Source: JAWVZB01 sp033722375 (GTDB lineage Bacteria; Actinomycetota; Nitriliruptoria; Nitriliruptorales; Nitriliruptoraceae). Taken from it: a DNA stretch of 7,951 nt. Positions within the stretch are counted from its first letter, which is position 1. The number at the start of each line of letters is the position of its first letter. A program made the translations under genes and the position numbers. Shown here piece after piece: positions 1-5,600 of the stretch. The stretch is taken from contig JAWVZB010000128.1 of NCBI GenBank assembly GCA_033722375.1, positions 1 through 7,951 of the forward strand, given 5' to 3'. A model generated the notes under the pieces. It ran no database searches, had not been told where the DNA came from, and saw only the letters and a list, made by a program, of their open reading frames with translations.

Positions 1-1
1 G

Positions 2-256
2 ACCGACTCGACCTCCCGTTCGCCGAACGTGATCCTGGACCTGACCCGCCTCCCCGAGCCCAGCGACACGGGATCGGGGCCGGTCGGGGCGCTCGCACGC
101 TTCGTCCGGCGCATCCAACTGATGCGCGGTGACTACAACGGGCGGATGCTGACCCTGCGCCAGCAGGATCTCGAGGCGGTGGCTCACGCCACGGGCACTG
201 ACCCGGACGACCTCGCCGACGAGCTCCGTCAGCAGGCCATCCTCGCGCGGTCCTAA
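2..256 (+). CDS. Small conserved-looking hypothetical protein, 5' end probably outside the window
   Basis: I do not recognise this protein. The frame is open from base 2 to the TAA at 254-256. A GTG at 29 could start a 75-residue protein, but the bases before it (no purine-rich stretch) show no ribosome binding site, so I favour a start left of the window. Third codon positions are overwhelmingly G or C, as in the neighbouring genes, which supports real coding. The product is soluble, with no signal peptide or membrane segment. The middle (RRIQLMRGDYNGRM) is basic. The C-terminal part looks like two helices, with a pattern (DLEAVAHATGTDPDDLADEL) reminiscent of a helix-turn-helix or helical-bundle tail, but too weak to assign a function. 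It is the only plus-strand gene seen and is convergent with the GNAT gene, one base apart, so it is not part of the minus-strand operon. Confidence 0.6.
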   Translation, partial: TDSTSRSPNVILDLTRLPEPSDTGSGPVGALARFVRRIQLMRGDYNGRMLTLRQQDLEAVAHATGTDPDDLADELRQQAILARS

Positions 257-267
257 CTCAGGACCGC
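247..267. terminator. Candidate shared bidirectional terminator hairpin spanning both stop codons
   Basis: GCGGTCCT (247-254) and AGGACCGC (260-267) are perfect inverted repeats: an 8-bp stem with a 5-base loop. The loop holds the last two bases of the plus-strand gene's TAA and the first two of the three template bases of the GNAT TGA (258-260). It lies where both convergent transcripts must end. No T-tract follows on either strand, so it would be an actinobacterial hairpin-only type. Termination activity is inferred; the repeat is seen directly. Confidence 0.5.
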
Positions 268-1100
268 ACCGCCAAGCGCCACTCCTCACGATCGACGAAC
301 CCCGCCCCGCGGTACGCCCGTAGGGCGGGTTCGTTGTTCGCGCGGACGTGGAGCGAGATCGGCCGGCCGACGCCCATCTGGGCCATGGCGTGACGCACCG
401 CGGCGGCCACGAGCGCCCGCCCAAGACCGCGCCCCCGGTGGGACGGCTCGACCACGATCCCCGCGAGCTGCACCCCGTACCGACGCGACGAGACCGAACG
501 TTCGAGCTTGGCGATCGGCTCGCCGACCGGACCCACGCAGTAGATGAGCCGGTCGCGGACTGTGCGCTCGAAGCGGCGTGCGTACCCGCGCAGGCCGGAA
601 CGCCCCGGATCGGGACCGAACCCGTCGTCCACGTGGAGGGTCACCGCGAGCCGCGCCAAGGCAGGGATGTCCTCCACAAGGGCCAGACGAACGCCGGGGT
701 CGGCCACGTCGCCTTCGTCGGGGACACGGGCTGGGTCGACAGTCAGGAAACGCTGCACGTGCACCCGGAGGTCGGGGGTCCGTCGGGTGTGCTCGAGGAC
801 GCCCTCCGCCGCAGCGGCGTCGCCGACCATCAGGCGCCAGCGACGGGACGGGATACCGGCCGCAGCGACCACGCTGCCGTCACCACAGGGCACGAGGATG
901 CGCCCGGGCATGACGACAGCGGCGGCCCAGCGGTCGCGGTCCTCGGCGACCCGAACCGTGGTGGCGCCTTCGACCATCGCACTCAGCGGGAACATGTGCC
1001 GGACCGCACCACCGACCTCGCAGGGCCACGTCTCGAGCCGGCGCACGACCTGTTCGACCTCGTCCTCGCGGCACCGGCGCCACCGGACCCCGGTGATCAT
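258..1100 (-). CDS. Two-part GNAT acetyltransferase with DUF4081-like N-terminal region
   Basis: This is a 280-residue predicted acetyl-CoA-dependent N-acetyltransferase; the substrate is unknown. The C-terminal GNAT domain (about residues 137-278) has the acetyl-CoA loop VEPSHRGRGLGRAL (217-230) and the later motif RANNEPALRAYRGAGF (253-268). The N-terminal half (about 50-125), with the WRLMVGD stretch at 88-94 and VHVQRFLTVD at 113-122, resembles the DUF4081 domain that precedes GNAT in a family widespread in Actinobacteria (the Rv2867c type); this is pattern recognition, not a search result. The ATG at 1100 was chosen because it overlaps the tsaD stop as ATGA and starts just where similarity should. 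The frame stays open upstream only as an overlap into tsaD. No Shine-Dalgarno is seen, so translation is probably coupled to tsaD. It is the last gene of the minus-strand run, where many actinobacteria instead have groES after tsaD. A degenerate two-GNAT-domain enzyme (MshD-like) is a less likely alternative. Confidence 0.82.
   Translation of the reverse strand: MITGVRWRRCREDEVEQVVRRLETWPCEVGGAVRHMFPLSAMVEGATTVRVAEDRDRWAAAVVMPGRILVPCGDGSVVAAAGIPSRRWRLMVGDAAAAEGVLEHTRRTPDLRVHVQRFLTVDPARVPDEGDVADPGVRLALVEDIPALARLAVTLHVDDGFGPDPGRSGLRGYARRFERTVRDRLIYCVGPVGEPIAKLERSVSSRRYGVQLAGIVVEPSHRGRGLGRALVAAAVRHAMAQMGVGRPISLHVRANNEPALRAYRGAGFVDREEWRLAVRS
293..336 (+). terminator. Strong hairpin inside the 3' end of the GNAT gene, candidate plus-strand terminator
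   Basis: CCCGCCC (301-307) pairs with GGGCGGG (323-329). After a bulged C at 300, bases 293-299 pair with 330-336, with one G-U wobble (294 with 335). This gives about 14 base pairs around a 15-base loop. In plus-strand RNA the wobble is tolerated; in minus-strand RNA the same site is an A-C mismatch. The descending arm and its trailer (TTCGTTGTTCG, 330-340) are relatively T-rich on the plus strand. It lies 37 bases past the plus-strand stop codon, a normal place for an intrinsic terminator. The same bases encode a conserved GNAT motif, so part of the symmetry may be chance. Confidence 0.35.
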
Positions 1101-2104
1101 CCCGCGAGCGGCAGGTTCGGATCGACCTCGAGGTCGAGCGGTGACTGCTCCCCCGCGACGAGCTGGTTCGCGCCGCTGGCGGCGACCATGGCCCCGTTGT
1201 CGGTGCAGAGCTGCACGTGTGGGACCAGGAGCCGCATGCCGAGGTCCTCGCACGCGTCCCGTGCACGTTCGCGCAGCCGGCTGTTGGCAGCGACTCCGCC
1301 GGCGAGGACGAGCTGGTCGATGCCCTCGGCCTTCGCCGCCCGCATCGACTTGTCCACCTGGACGTCCACGATCGCCTCCTGGAAGGACGCGGCGACGTCT
1401 GCCAGATCGGGCTCCTCCCCCGCAGCTTCGAGTCTGCGGAGGTAGCGGATCACCGCGGTCTTCAGACCCGACAGCGAGAAGTCGTAGGTCCCGTCGTCGA
1501 TCATCGCCCGGGGGAAGTCGATCGCGTGCGGGTCCCCCCGTGTGGCGAGCTTGTCGATCTCGGGGCCGCCCGGGAACCCGAGGCCGATGAAGCGTGCGAT
1601 CTTGTCGAACGCCTCGCCGGCGGCGTCGTCGAGGGTCGCGCCGAGCTCACGGAACTGGCCGTCCTCCCCCAGGACCACGAGGCTCGTGTGTCCACCGCTG
1701 ACCACCAGGGCGAGCAGCGGCGGCTCGAGCTCGCCGTACTCGAGCTGGGCGGCCTCGACGTGCGCGCGGAGGTGGTTCACGCCGACCAGGGGGAGTCCGT
1801 GGGCGAGCGACAGTCCCTTCGCCGCCGACACGCCGACGAGCAGCGCCCCGACCAGCCCGGGACCGGACGTGACCGCGAGCCCTTCGATGTCCTCGAGCCG
1901 GCAGCCAGCCTCGACCAAGGCCCGGTCCACGGTCGGCATCATGAGCTCGAGGTGCGCACGGGCAGCCACCTCGGGGACGACCCCGCCGTAGGGGGCGTGG
2001 AGCTCGACCTGCGAGGCGATCACGTTCGAGCGCACGGTGAAGCGATCCTCGACGACACCGACGGCGGTCTCGTCGCAGGAGGTCTCGATCCCGAGGACCA
2101 GCAT
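1097..2104 (-). CDS. tsaD: tRNA N6-adenosine threonylcarbamoyltransferase TsaD
   Basis: TsaD is the catalytic subunit of the t6A complex. It transfers the threonylcarbamoyl group from TC-AMP to A37 of ANN-decoding tRNAs in the cytoplasm, working with TsaB and TsaE. At 335 residues it is full length for the bacterial family. The ASKHA fold signatures are clear: GIETSCDET (5-13) at the N terminus, SGPGLVGALLVG (80-91), the metal-binding histidines H111 and H115 in NHLRAH, VVSGGHT (134-140), AGGVAANS (268-275) and CTDNGAMVA (300-308), where D302 is the expected metal ligand. The HLRAH variant keeps both histidines, as in other actinobacterial forms that lack the HMEGH text. The ATG at 2104 lies three bases after the rimI stop. 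The 3' end overlaps the GNAT start by four bases, so the gene is embedded in the tsaE-tsaB-rimI-tsaD operon and is probably translated by coupling. No oddities were seen. Confidence 0.97.
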   Translation of the reverse strand: MLVLGIETSCDETAVGVVEDRFTVRSNVIASQVELHAPYGGVVPEVAARAHLELMMPTVDRALVEAGCRLEDIEGLAVTSGPGLVGALLVGVSAAKGLSLAHGLPLVGVNHLRAHVEAAQLEYGELEPPLLALVVSGGHTSLVVLGEDGQFRELGATLDDAAGEAFDKIARFIGLGFPGGPEIDKLATRGDPHAIDFPRAMIDDGTYDFSLSGLKTAVIRYLRRLEAAGEEPDLADVAASFQEAIVDVQVDKSMRAAKAEGIDQLVLAGGVAANSRLRERARDACEDLGMRLLVPHVQLCTDNGAMVAASGANQLVAGEQSPLDLEVDPNLPLAG

Positions 2105-2107
2105 CCG

Positions 2108-2560
2108 TCAGCCCTTCCGCATGACGAGGGCGTCCTCGCCGTCGGGGTAGTAGCGCTCGCGCGTCCCGACGGCCACGAACCCGAGGTCACGGTACAAGCC
2201 GCGTGCGGCGTGGTTCCCGGCACGCACCTCGAGGCTGACCTCCTGTGCGCCCCGCTCTCGAACGAGACCGACGAGCGCGGTGACCAGCTCGCGTCCGATG
2301 CCGCGTCTGCGGTGGGCGGGATCGACCGCGACCGTCAGGATCTGTCCCGCGCCGGGAGCCAGCAGCGCGCCGGCGAACCCGACGACCGCCTCGCCACGAC
2401 GAGCTACGAGGTAGCAGCGATCGGCGCGGCCGAGGTCCACCTCGTCGGGGGTCGGCCAGCCCGTCTGGGGCGTGCAGCGGGCGTCGATGCCGGCCACGGG
2501 ACCGAGGTCGTCGGGGCGCATCACCCCGACCGTCATGGGGGGATCGATCACGTAGGTCAC
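2108..2560 (-). CDS. rimI: Ribosomal-protein-S18-alanine N-acetyltransferase RimI-like
   Basis: This single-domain GNAT enzyme of 150 residues is of the RimI type, which acetylates protein N termini (the alanine of ribosomal protein S18 in E. coli). In actinobacteria the substrate range seems broader, so the exact target is inferred from the name and place. The sequence shows the acetyl-CoA loop VDPAHRRRGIGREL (79-92), the EVRAGNHAARGLY motif (111-123) and the RimI-type C terminus RERYYPDGEDALVM (134-147). The first candidate start, the GTG at 2560, overlaps the tsaB stop as GTGA and has a GGGAG ten bases upstream. An ATG at 2536 (residue 9) lies nearer to where family similarity normally begins, so the first eight residues are uncertain. 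It sits between tsaB and tsaD, the usual location; the link with t6A synthesis is one of conserved neighbourhood, not a shared reaction. Confidence 0.93.
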   Translation of the reverse strand: MTYVIDPPMTVGVMRPDDLGPVAGIDARCTPQTGWPTPDEVDLGRADRCYLVARRGEAVVGFAGALLAPGAGQILTVAVDPAHRRRGIGRELVTALVGLVRERGAQEVSLEVRAGNHAARGLYRDLGFVAVGTRERYYPDGEDALVMRKG

Positions 2561-3276
2561 GACCCCGTGCTCCCGCCGCCCTTCATGCGCCCACGGGTCT
2601 GCCAGCCGATCCGGGCGTCGGCCTGACGCAGGTACAGGGGTTGCAGCTCCCCGGGGCGCTGGGTCTCCTCACGGATGAACCGTTGCCGGGCGAGATGGAC
2701 CAGGTCGCCGGCATCGGGATGGGCGATGTCGACACCGGCCAGCTCCGCATCGACACGCCGCAGCTCATCGGCGTACCGCAACCCTCCTTCGCCGAGCACG
2801 AGCACCTCTTCGCCGGCGCCCTCGATCTCGCCCGCCAGCTTGTCGGCGGATCCGAGCCGCACGTCGGTGAGGCGTTGCACGCCGCCCGGTGCGCTGCGGT
2901 AGAAGGCCCAGTACAGCTCCTTGCGGCGGGCATCGAGGGCCACGCACATCAGCCGCTTGACGTGGCGGGCGCGGAAGGCGATGACGTCCAGCCCGTTCAG
3001 GCCCACGGTGGGCAGACCCCGCGCCGACGCGAACGCCTGGGCGGTCGCGATCCCGACCCGAAGGCCCGTGTACAGCCCGGGACCCAGTCCGACCGTGACG
3101 CCGGTGACGTCGTCGGCGCCGGCCTGGATCTGTGCGAGGCAGAACTCGATCGCAGGCGCCAAGAACTCCCCGTGGCGCTGGTCGACCCCGAGGCTGGCGG
3201 AGGCGACGACCCGCTCGTCGTCCGCGAGCGCCACCGACGAGCGGGGCGTGGACGTCTCGATGCCGAGCAGCAGCAT
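2557..3276 (-). CDS. tsaB: t6A tRNA modification complex dimerisation subunit TsaB
   Basis: TsaB is a non-catalytic TsaD paralogue that heterodimerises with TsaD and is needed for t6A formation. The predicted protein has 239 residues, normal for the family. It begins MLLLGIETSTPRSSVAL, and the hallmark GLGPGLYTGLRVG (about 89-101) matches the TsaB GPGxxTGLR signature. It lacks the metal-binding histidine pair of TsaD, as expected. The ATG at 3276 was chosen for three reasons: it overlaps the tsaE stop as TGATG, AAGGGG (3289-3284) lies seven bases upstream, and the protein then starts exactly at the conserved beta strand. A GTG one codon earlier is the alternative; the longer open frame up to 3462 only shadows tsaE. 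The 3' end overlaps rimI by four bases. The C-terminal part (ELQPLYLRQADARIGW) is the usual TsaB tail. Confidence 0.95.
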   Translation of the reverse strand: MLLLGIETSTPRSSVALADDERVVASASLGVDQRHGEFLAPAIEFCLAQIQAGADDVTGVTVGLGPGLYTGLRVGIATAQAFASARGLPTVGLNGLDVIAFRARHVKRLMCVALDARRKELYWAFYRSAPGGVQRLTDVRLGSADKLAGEIEGAGEEVLVLGEGGLRYADELRRVDAELAGVDIAHPDAGDLVHLARQRFIREETQRPGELQPLYLRQADARIGWQTRGRMKGGGSTGS

Positions 3277-3788
3277 CACGCGACCCCTTCGTCGTTCCAG
3301 GCCCAGCTCGCGCAGGCAGCCTCGAGTTCGGCCAGGCGGTCGGTCCAGGCGCCGTGGCCCCGCAGCTCGAGGATCCGGTCGGCGTCGAGCTCGTCCTCGG
3401 CGAGCCGGATCTCGATCTCGAGCCGGTCCGCGGGGAGCAGCGCGCCGATCGCGTCGCCCCACTCGATGACGGTGAGGCGGTTGGGGGCCATGACCTCATC
3501 CCCGAGATCCAGCACGTCCTGGAGCCGGTCGAGGCGGTAGACGTCGACGTGGACCAGCGGGATGTCCGCGTCGTCGTAGCGGCGGACCAGCATGAAGGTC
3601 GGCGAGGTCACCCGGCGGTCGACACCGATGGCCTTGGCGACCCCCTGAACGAAACAGGTCTTGCCGGCCCCGAGCTCGCCCGTCAGAGACACGACGTCGC
3701 CGGCTTGCAGGGTCTTCGCCGCGGCAGCGGCGGCCGACCGCGTGTCCGCGGCACTGGTGGTGCGCAGCACGAGACCGCGAGCCGACAC
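3276..3788 (-). CDS. tsaE: t6A tRNA modification ATPase TsaE
   Basis: TsaE is a P-loop ATPase that binds the TsaB-TsaD dimer and resets it between rounds of t6A synthesis. The predicted protein is 170 residues, within the usual 150-170. Visible motifs are Walker A GELGAGKT (37-44), the SPTF switch (62-65), HVDVYRL (80-86) and VIEWGD (107-112), the last typical for the family. The GTG at 3788 was chosen because it follows the glycosylase stop by one base (TGAcGTG) and gives a family-typical N terminus. The same frame is open to 3887, but those 33 residues are low-complexity Pro/Ala/Thr sequence read over the glycosylase gene. There is no clear ribosome binding site, so translation is probably coupled to the gene upstream. 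The C-terminal tail (about 141-170, acidic and Ala-rich, ending in NDEGVA) is an extension beyond the core fold. It overlaps tsaB by one base. Confidence 0.95.
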   Translation of the reverse strand: MSARGLVLRTTSAADTRSAAAAAAKTLQAGDVVSLTGELGAGKTCFVQGVAKAIGVDRRVTSPTFMLVRRYDDADIPLVHVDVYRLDRLQDVLDLGDEVMAPNRLTVIEWGDAIGALLPADRLEIEIRLAEDELDADRILELRGHGAWTDRLAELEAACASWAWNDEGVA

Positions 3789-3789
3789 G

Positions 3790-4479
3790 TCAGTCGCTGT
3801 CGCCGTGGCGGGCGCGCAGGTCGGCCATGGCGTCGGCTCCGGTGGCGAGCTCGCCGTCGAGCACGCCCTTGGCCGTCCGGAGATCACGGAGGAGCGACGG
3901 CACCGCCTGCGAGTGGCCGCGGAGCGCCTCGATCGGATGGAACGTGGGGATCAGGGTGACGCCGTCGAAGAGGTCGAGCCGCAGCCCGAGGAGCCGGTTG
4001 TACGGGGCGTTCTTCCCGAGCATCAGCTTGGTGGCGGTGGGCCCGAGCGTGACGATCACCTGGGGACGCACGTGCGCGATCTGCTCGAGGAGGTAGGGGG
4101 CGCAAGCCTCGATCTCCTCGTCCTCGGGGTCACGGGACGCCGGTGGCAGGCACTTGACCACGGTCGTGATGTAGGTCGACTCGGGGTCGATGCCGACGTC
4201 CTTCATGGCGTTCTTGAGGACGTTGCCGGCACCCCCCGCGAACGGGACCCCCTGGAGGTCGTCGTGGCGGCTCGGGGCGTCGCCGAGCAGCAGCAGATCG
4301 GCGTCCTCGTCCCCCTCGCCGAAGACGACCTGGGTGCGGGACTCCGACAGCGCACAACGGGTGCAGCCCTCGGCGTCGCCGGTCAGTTCCTTCCAGGAGC
4401 GGAAGTCGTCACTGTCCCATTCGAACGGGTTGGGGGGACGTGTACGCACGCTGGTCTCGGCGGCGGCGGTGTCCGCCAC
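3790..4479 (-). CDS. Family-4-like uracil-DNA glycosylase with divergent active-site motifs
   Basis: This 229-residue protein belongs to the uracil-DNA glycosylase superfamily, closest to the iron-sulfur family 4 (UDGa), which removes uracil from DNA to start base excision repair. All four cysteines expected to hold the [4Fe-4S] cluster are present: C39, C42, C110 and C126, in CTRC, VVKC and EAC contexts. The rest of the frame also fits: VVFGEG (51-56), GVPFAGGAGN (77-86), YITTVVKC (103-110) and TFHP (179-182). The motifs around the active site are not canonical. The family-4 pattern GE[AG]PG reads GDAPS (66-70), the usual ITN before VVKC reads ITT (T106), and HPS reads HPI (181-183). The start is the GTG at 4479, with GGAGG six bases upstream. 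The first 20 residues are a disordered Ala/Thr/Pro tail. It leads the tsaE-tsaB-rimI-tsaD run and probably has its own translation entry. Activity on uracil is not assured. Confidence 0.85.
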   Translation of the reverse strand: MADTAAAETSVRTRPPNPFEWDSDDFRSWKELTGDAEGCTRCALSESRTQVVFGEGDEDADLLLLGDAPSRHDDLQGVPFAGGAGNVLKNAMKDVGIDPESTYITTVVKCLPPASRDPEDEEIEACAPYLLEQIAHVRPQVIVTLGPTATKLMLGKNAPYNRLLGLRLDLFDGVTLIPTFHPIEALRGHSQAVPSLLRDLRTAKGVLDGELATGADAMADLRARHGDSD

Positions 4480-4485
4480 GGTGGG

Positions 4486-4490
4486 CCTCC
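4486..4490 (-). promoter_or_regulatory. Ribosome binding site of the glycosylase gene
   Basis: GGAGG on the minus strand lies six bases (cccacc) before the GTG at 4479 and fixes that start. It is one of the few strong sites in the window. It comes after the only sizeable gap inside the run (4480-4622), which suggests that translation restarts here rather than being coupled to the peptidase gene. I could not identify a convincing promoter in the gap. Confidence 0.7.
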
Positions 4491-4622
4491 GGAGTCGCAG
4501 GAAAGAGGGAGTCGGTCGCTGCTGAGCCCAGAACGGGATCGCGCAGACCGTGTTGGCCCGAGGGTACCGCCCGGCCCGTGGGAGCGAGCGCGGACGCTAC
4601 CCGGAAGGGACAGGTCCGACGC

Positions 4623-5600
4623 TCACTGGTCGGCGAGGCCGGGGAACTCGGTGTAGGGCTCGGGCAGGCCCGTGAGCGAGGTGGCCTGTTGCGGGCCGCG
4701 ACGGCAGGCCTCCGCGACCACATCAGCGGCCATGGCCGTGACGAGGTCGATGTGGGTCTCGACCTCCTGGGTGGCGAGACAGAACAGCGCATCACCGTCG
4801 AAGTAGGTGTGCGCGGGCCAGACCGCCCGGGCGATGCCCGCGCCGGCCAGGTCCGCGACCTTGTAGGCCTCGAGCTTGCTGAGCCGGGCGTTCGTGATGA
4901 GGCAGCCGATCACGGTGTTCTCGGCGGGTCCGGTGCCGGGAGCCTGTCCGTCGGCGTCGTCGTCCTCGAAGAACGAGGTGTCGTAGGGGTAGCGGAGCGT
5001 GTCGTCACCGACGCGGGCGCGGGCGATCCACGTGCCGTCCTCGGCGCGGATCTCCCCGACCGCGTTGTTGACGACTAGCGCGCCGACCACGATGTCCTCG
5101 TGGCGACGGACGGCGACGCCCTGTCCACCGCGCCAAGCGTGCTCGAGGCCGGCGACGCCCGCCACCTTGGTCCCGGTGCCCGCCCCGACCGCACCTTCGG
5201 GCGGGTCGTCGGTCGAGGCGGCCTCGCAGGCCGCGTAGCCGGCGTCGGCATCGGGCCGGTGGTCGGGGAACGCGATCGACGCGTCGAGGACGATCGCCCC
5301 GCCGACGATGGGCACCCGCGCCGCCTTGGTCTGGTAGCCACGGTCGTGCTCGGCGAGCCAGCGCACCACCCCGTCGGCGGTGGAGAGCCCGAACGCCGAG
5401 CCGCCCGACAGCACCACCCCGTGGCACTCGGACACCTTCCCGAACGGTCCGAGCGCGGCCGCCTCCCGGGTCCCGGGGGACCAGCCGGCCACCGCGACCG
5501 CTCCGAGCGTCCCCTCCGGTGGCAGGATCACGGTGCAGCCGGTCGGGGCGTGCTCCGAGGTCCACACGCCCACCGCCACCTCCGGATGCCCGAGCGCCAT
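4623..5600 (-). CDS. P1 (S58/DmpA-NylC type) self-processing peptidase or amidohydrolase
   Basis: The P1 family contains N-terminal-nucleophile hydrolases made as one chain that cuts itself into alpha and beta subunits. Characterised members include DmpA (L-aminopeptidase and D-Ala-esterase/amidase) and NylC (nylon-oligomer hydrolase). The 325-residue product shows the family blocks: VVLSGGSAFGLSTADGV (62-78), VPIVGGAIVLDA (96-107), EGAVGAGTGTKVAG (135-148) and ALVVNNAVGE (174-183). AENTVIGCLITN (226-237) fits the self-cleavage site, predicted between N228 and T229, giving subunits of about 228 and 97 residues; the Thr nucleophile is NylC-like rather than the Gly-Ser of DmpA. There is no signal peptide, so it should act in the cytoplasm. 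The ATG at 5600 was chosen because it overlaps the hydrolase stop as TGATG; open sequence to 5930 only shadows the hydrolase. An acidic insert (FEDDDADGQ, 211-219) just before the cut site looks like a flexible linker. The substrate is unknown. Confidence 0.88.
   Translation of the reverse strand: MALGHPEVAVGVWTSEHAPTGCTVILPPEGTLGAVAVAGWSPGTREAAALGPFGKVSECHGVVLSGGSAFGLSTADGVVRWLAEHDRGYQTKAARVPIVGGAIVLDASIAFPDHRPDADAGYAACEAASTDDPPEGAVGAGTGTKVAGVAGLEHAWRGGQGVAVRRHEDIVVGALVVNNAVGEIRAEDGTWIARARVGDDTLRYPYDTSFFEDDDADGQAPGTGPAENTVIGCLITNARLSKLEAYKVADLAGAGIARAVWPAHTYFDGDALFCLATQEVETHIDLVTAMAADVVAEACRRGPQQATSLTGLPEPYTEFPGLADQ

Noticed and set aside
348..1445. Plus-strand open frame of 365 codons opposite the GNAT gene and the end of tsaD
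   Set aside because: It is a shadow of well-supported minus-strand genes, with low-complexity His/Pro/Arg/Gly composition and no motif.
1097..2104. TsaD metal motif reading HLRAH instead of the textbook HMEGH
   Set aside because: Both histidines are kept and the middle residues vary in actinobacterial TsaD proteins, so this is normal variation.
1217..2626. Long plus-strand open frame (469 codons) antisense to tsaD and rimI
   Set aside because: It lies opposite two clearly recognised genes. GC-rich codons on one strand leave few stops on the other; the translation has no recognisable domain and is dominated by Asp/Gly/Arg/Val typical of such shadows.
4554..4577. Imperfect GC-rich hairpin (GGCC...GGCC around GGGTACC) in the gap after the peptidase gene
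   Set aside because: The stem needs two bulges, has only about seven pairs, and no T-tract follows on the minus strand. It could be a weak terminator but is no better than expected in DNA this GC-rich.
4480..4622. Possible internal promoter ahead of the glycosylase gene (TANNNT-like hexamers such as TACCCT and TAGCGT on the minus strand)
   Set aside because: Neither hexamer has a convincing -35 element at a suitable distance. Apart from the ribosome binding site I see nothing reliable in this gap.
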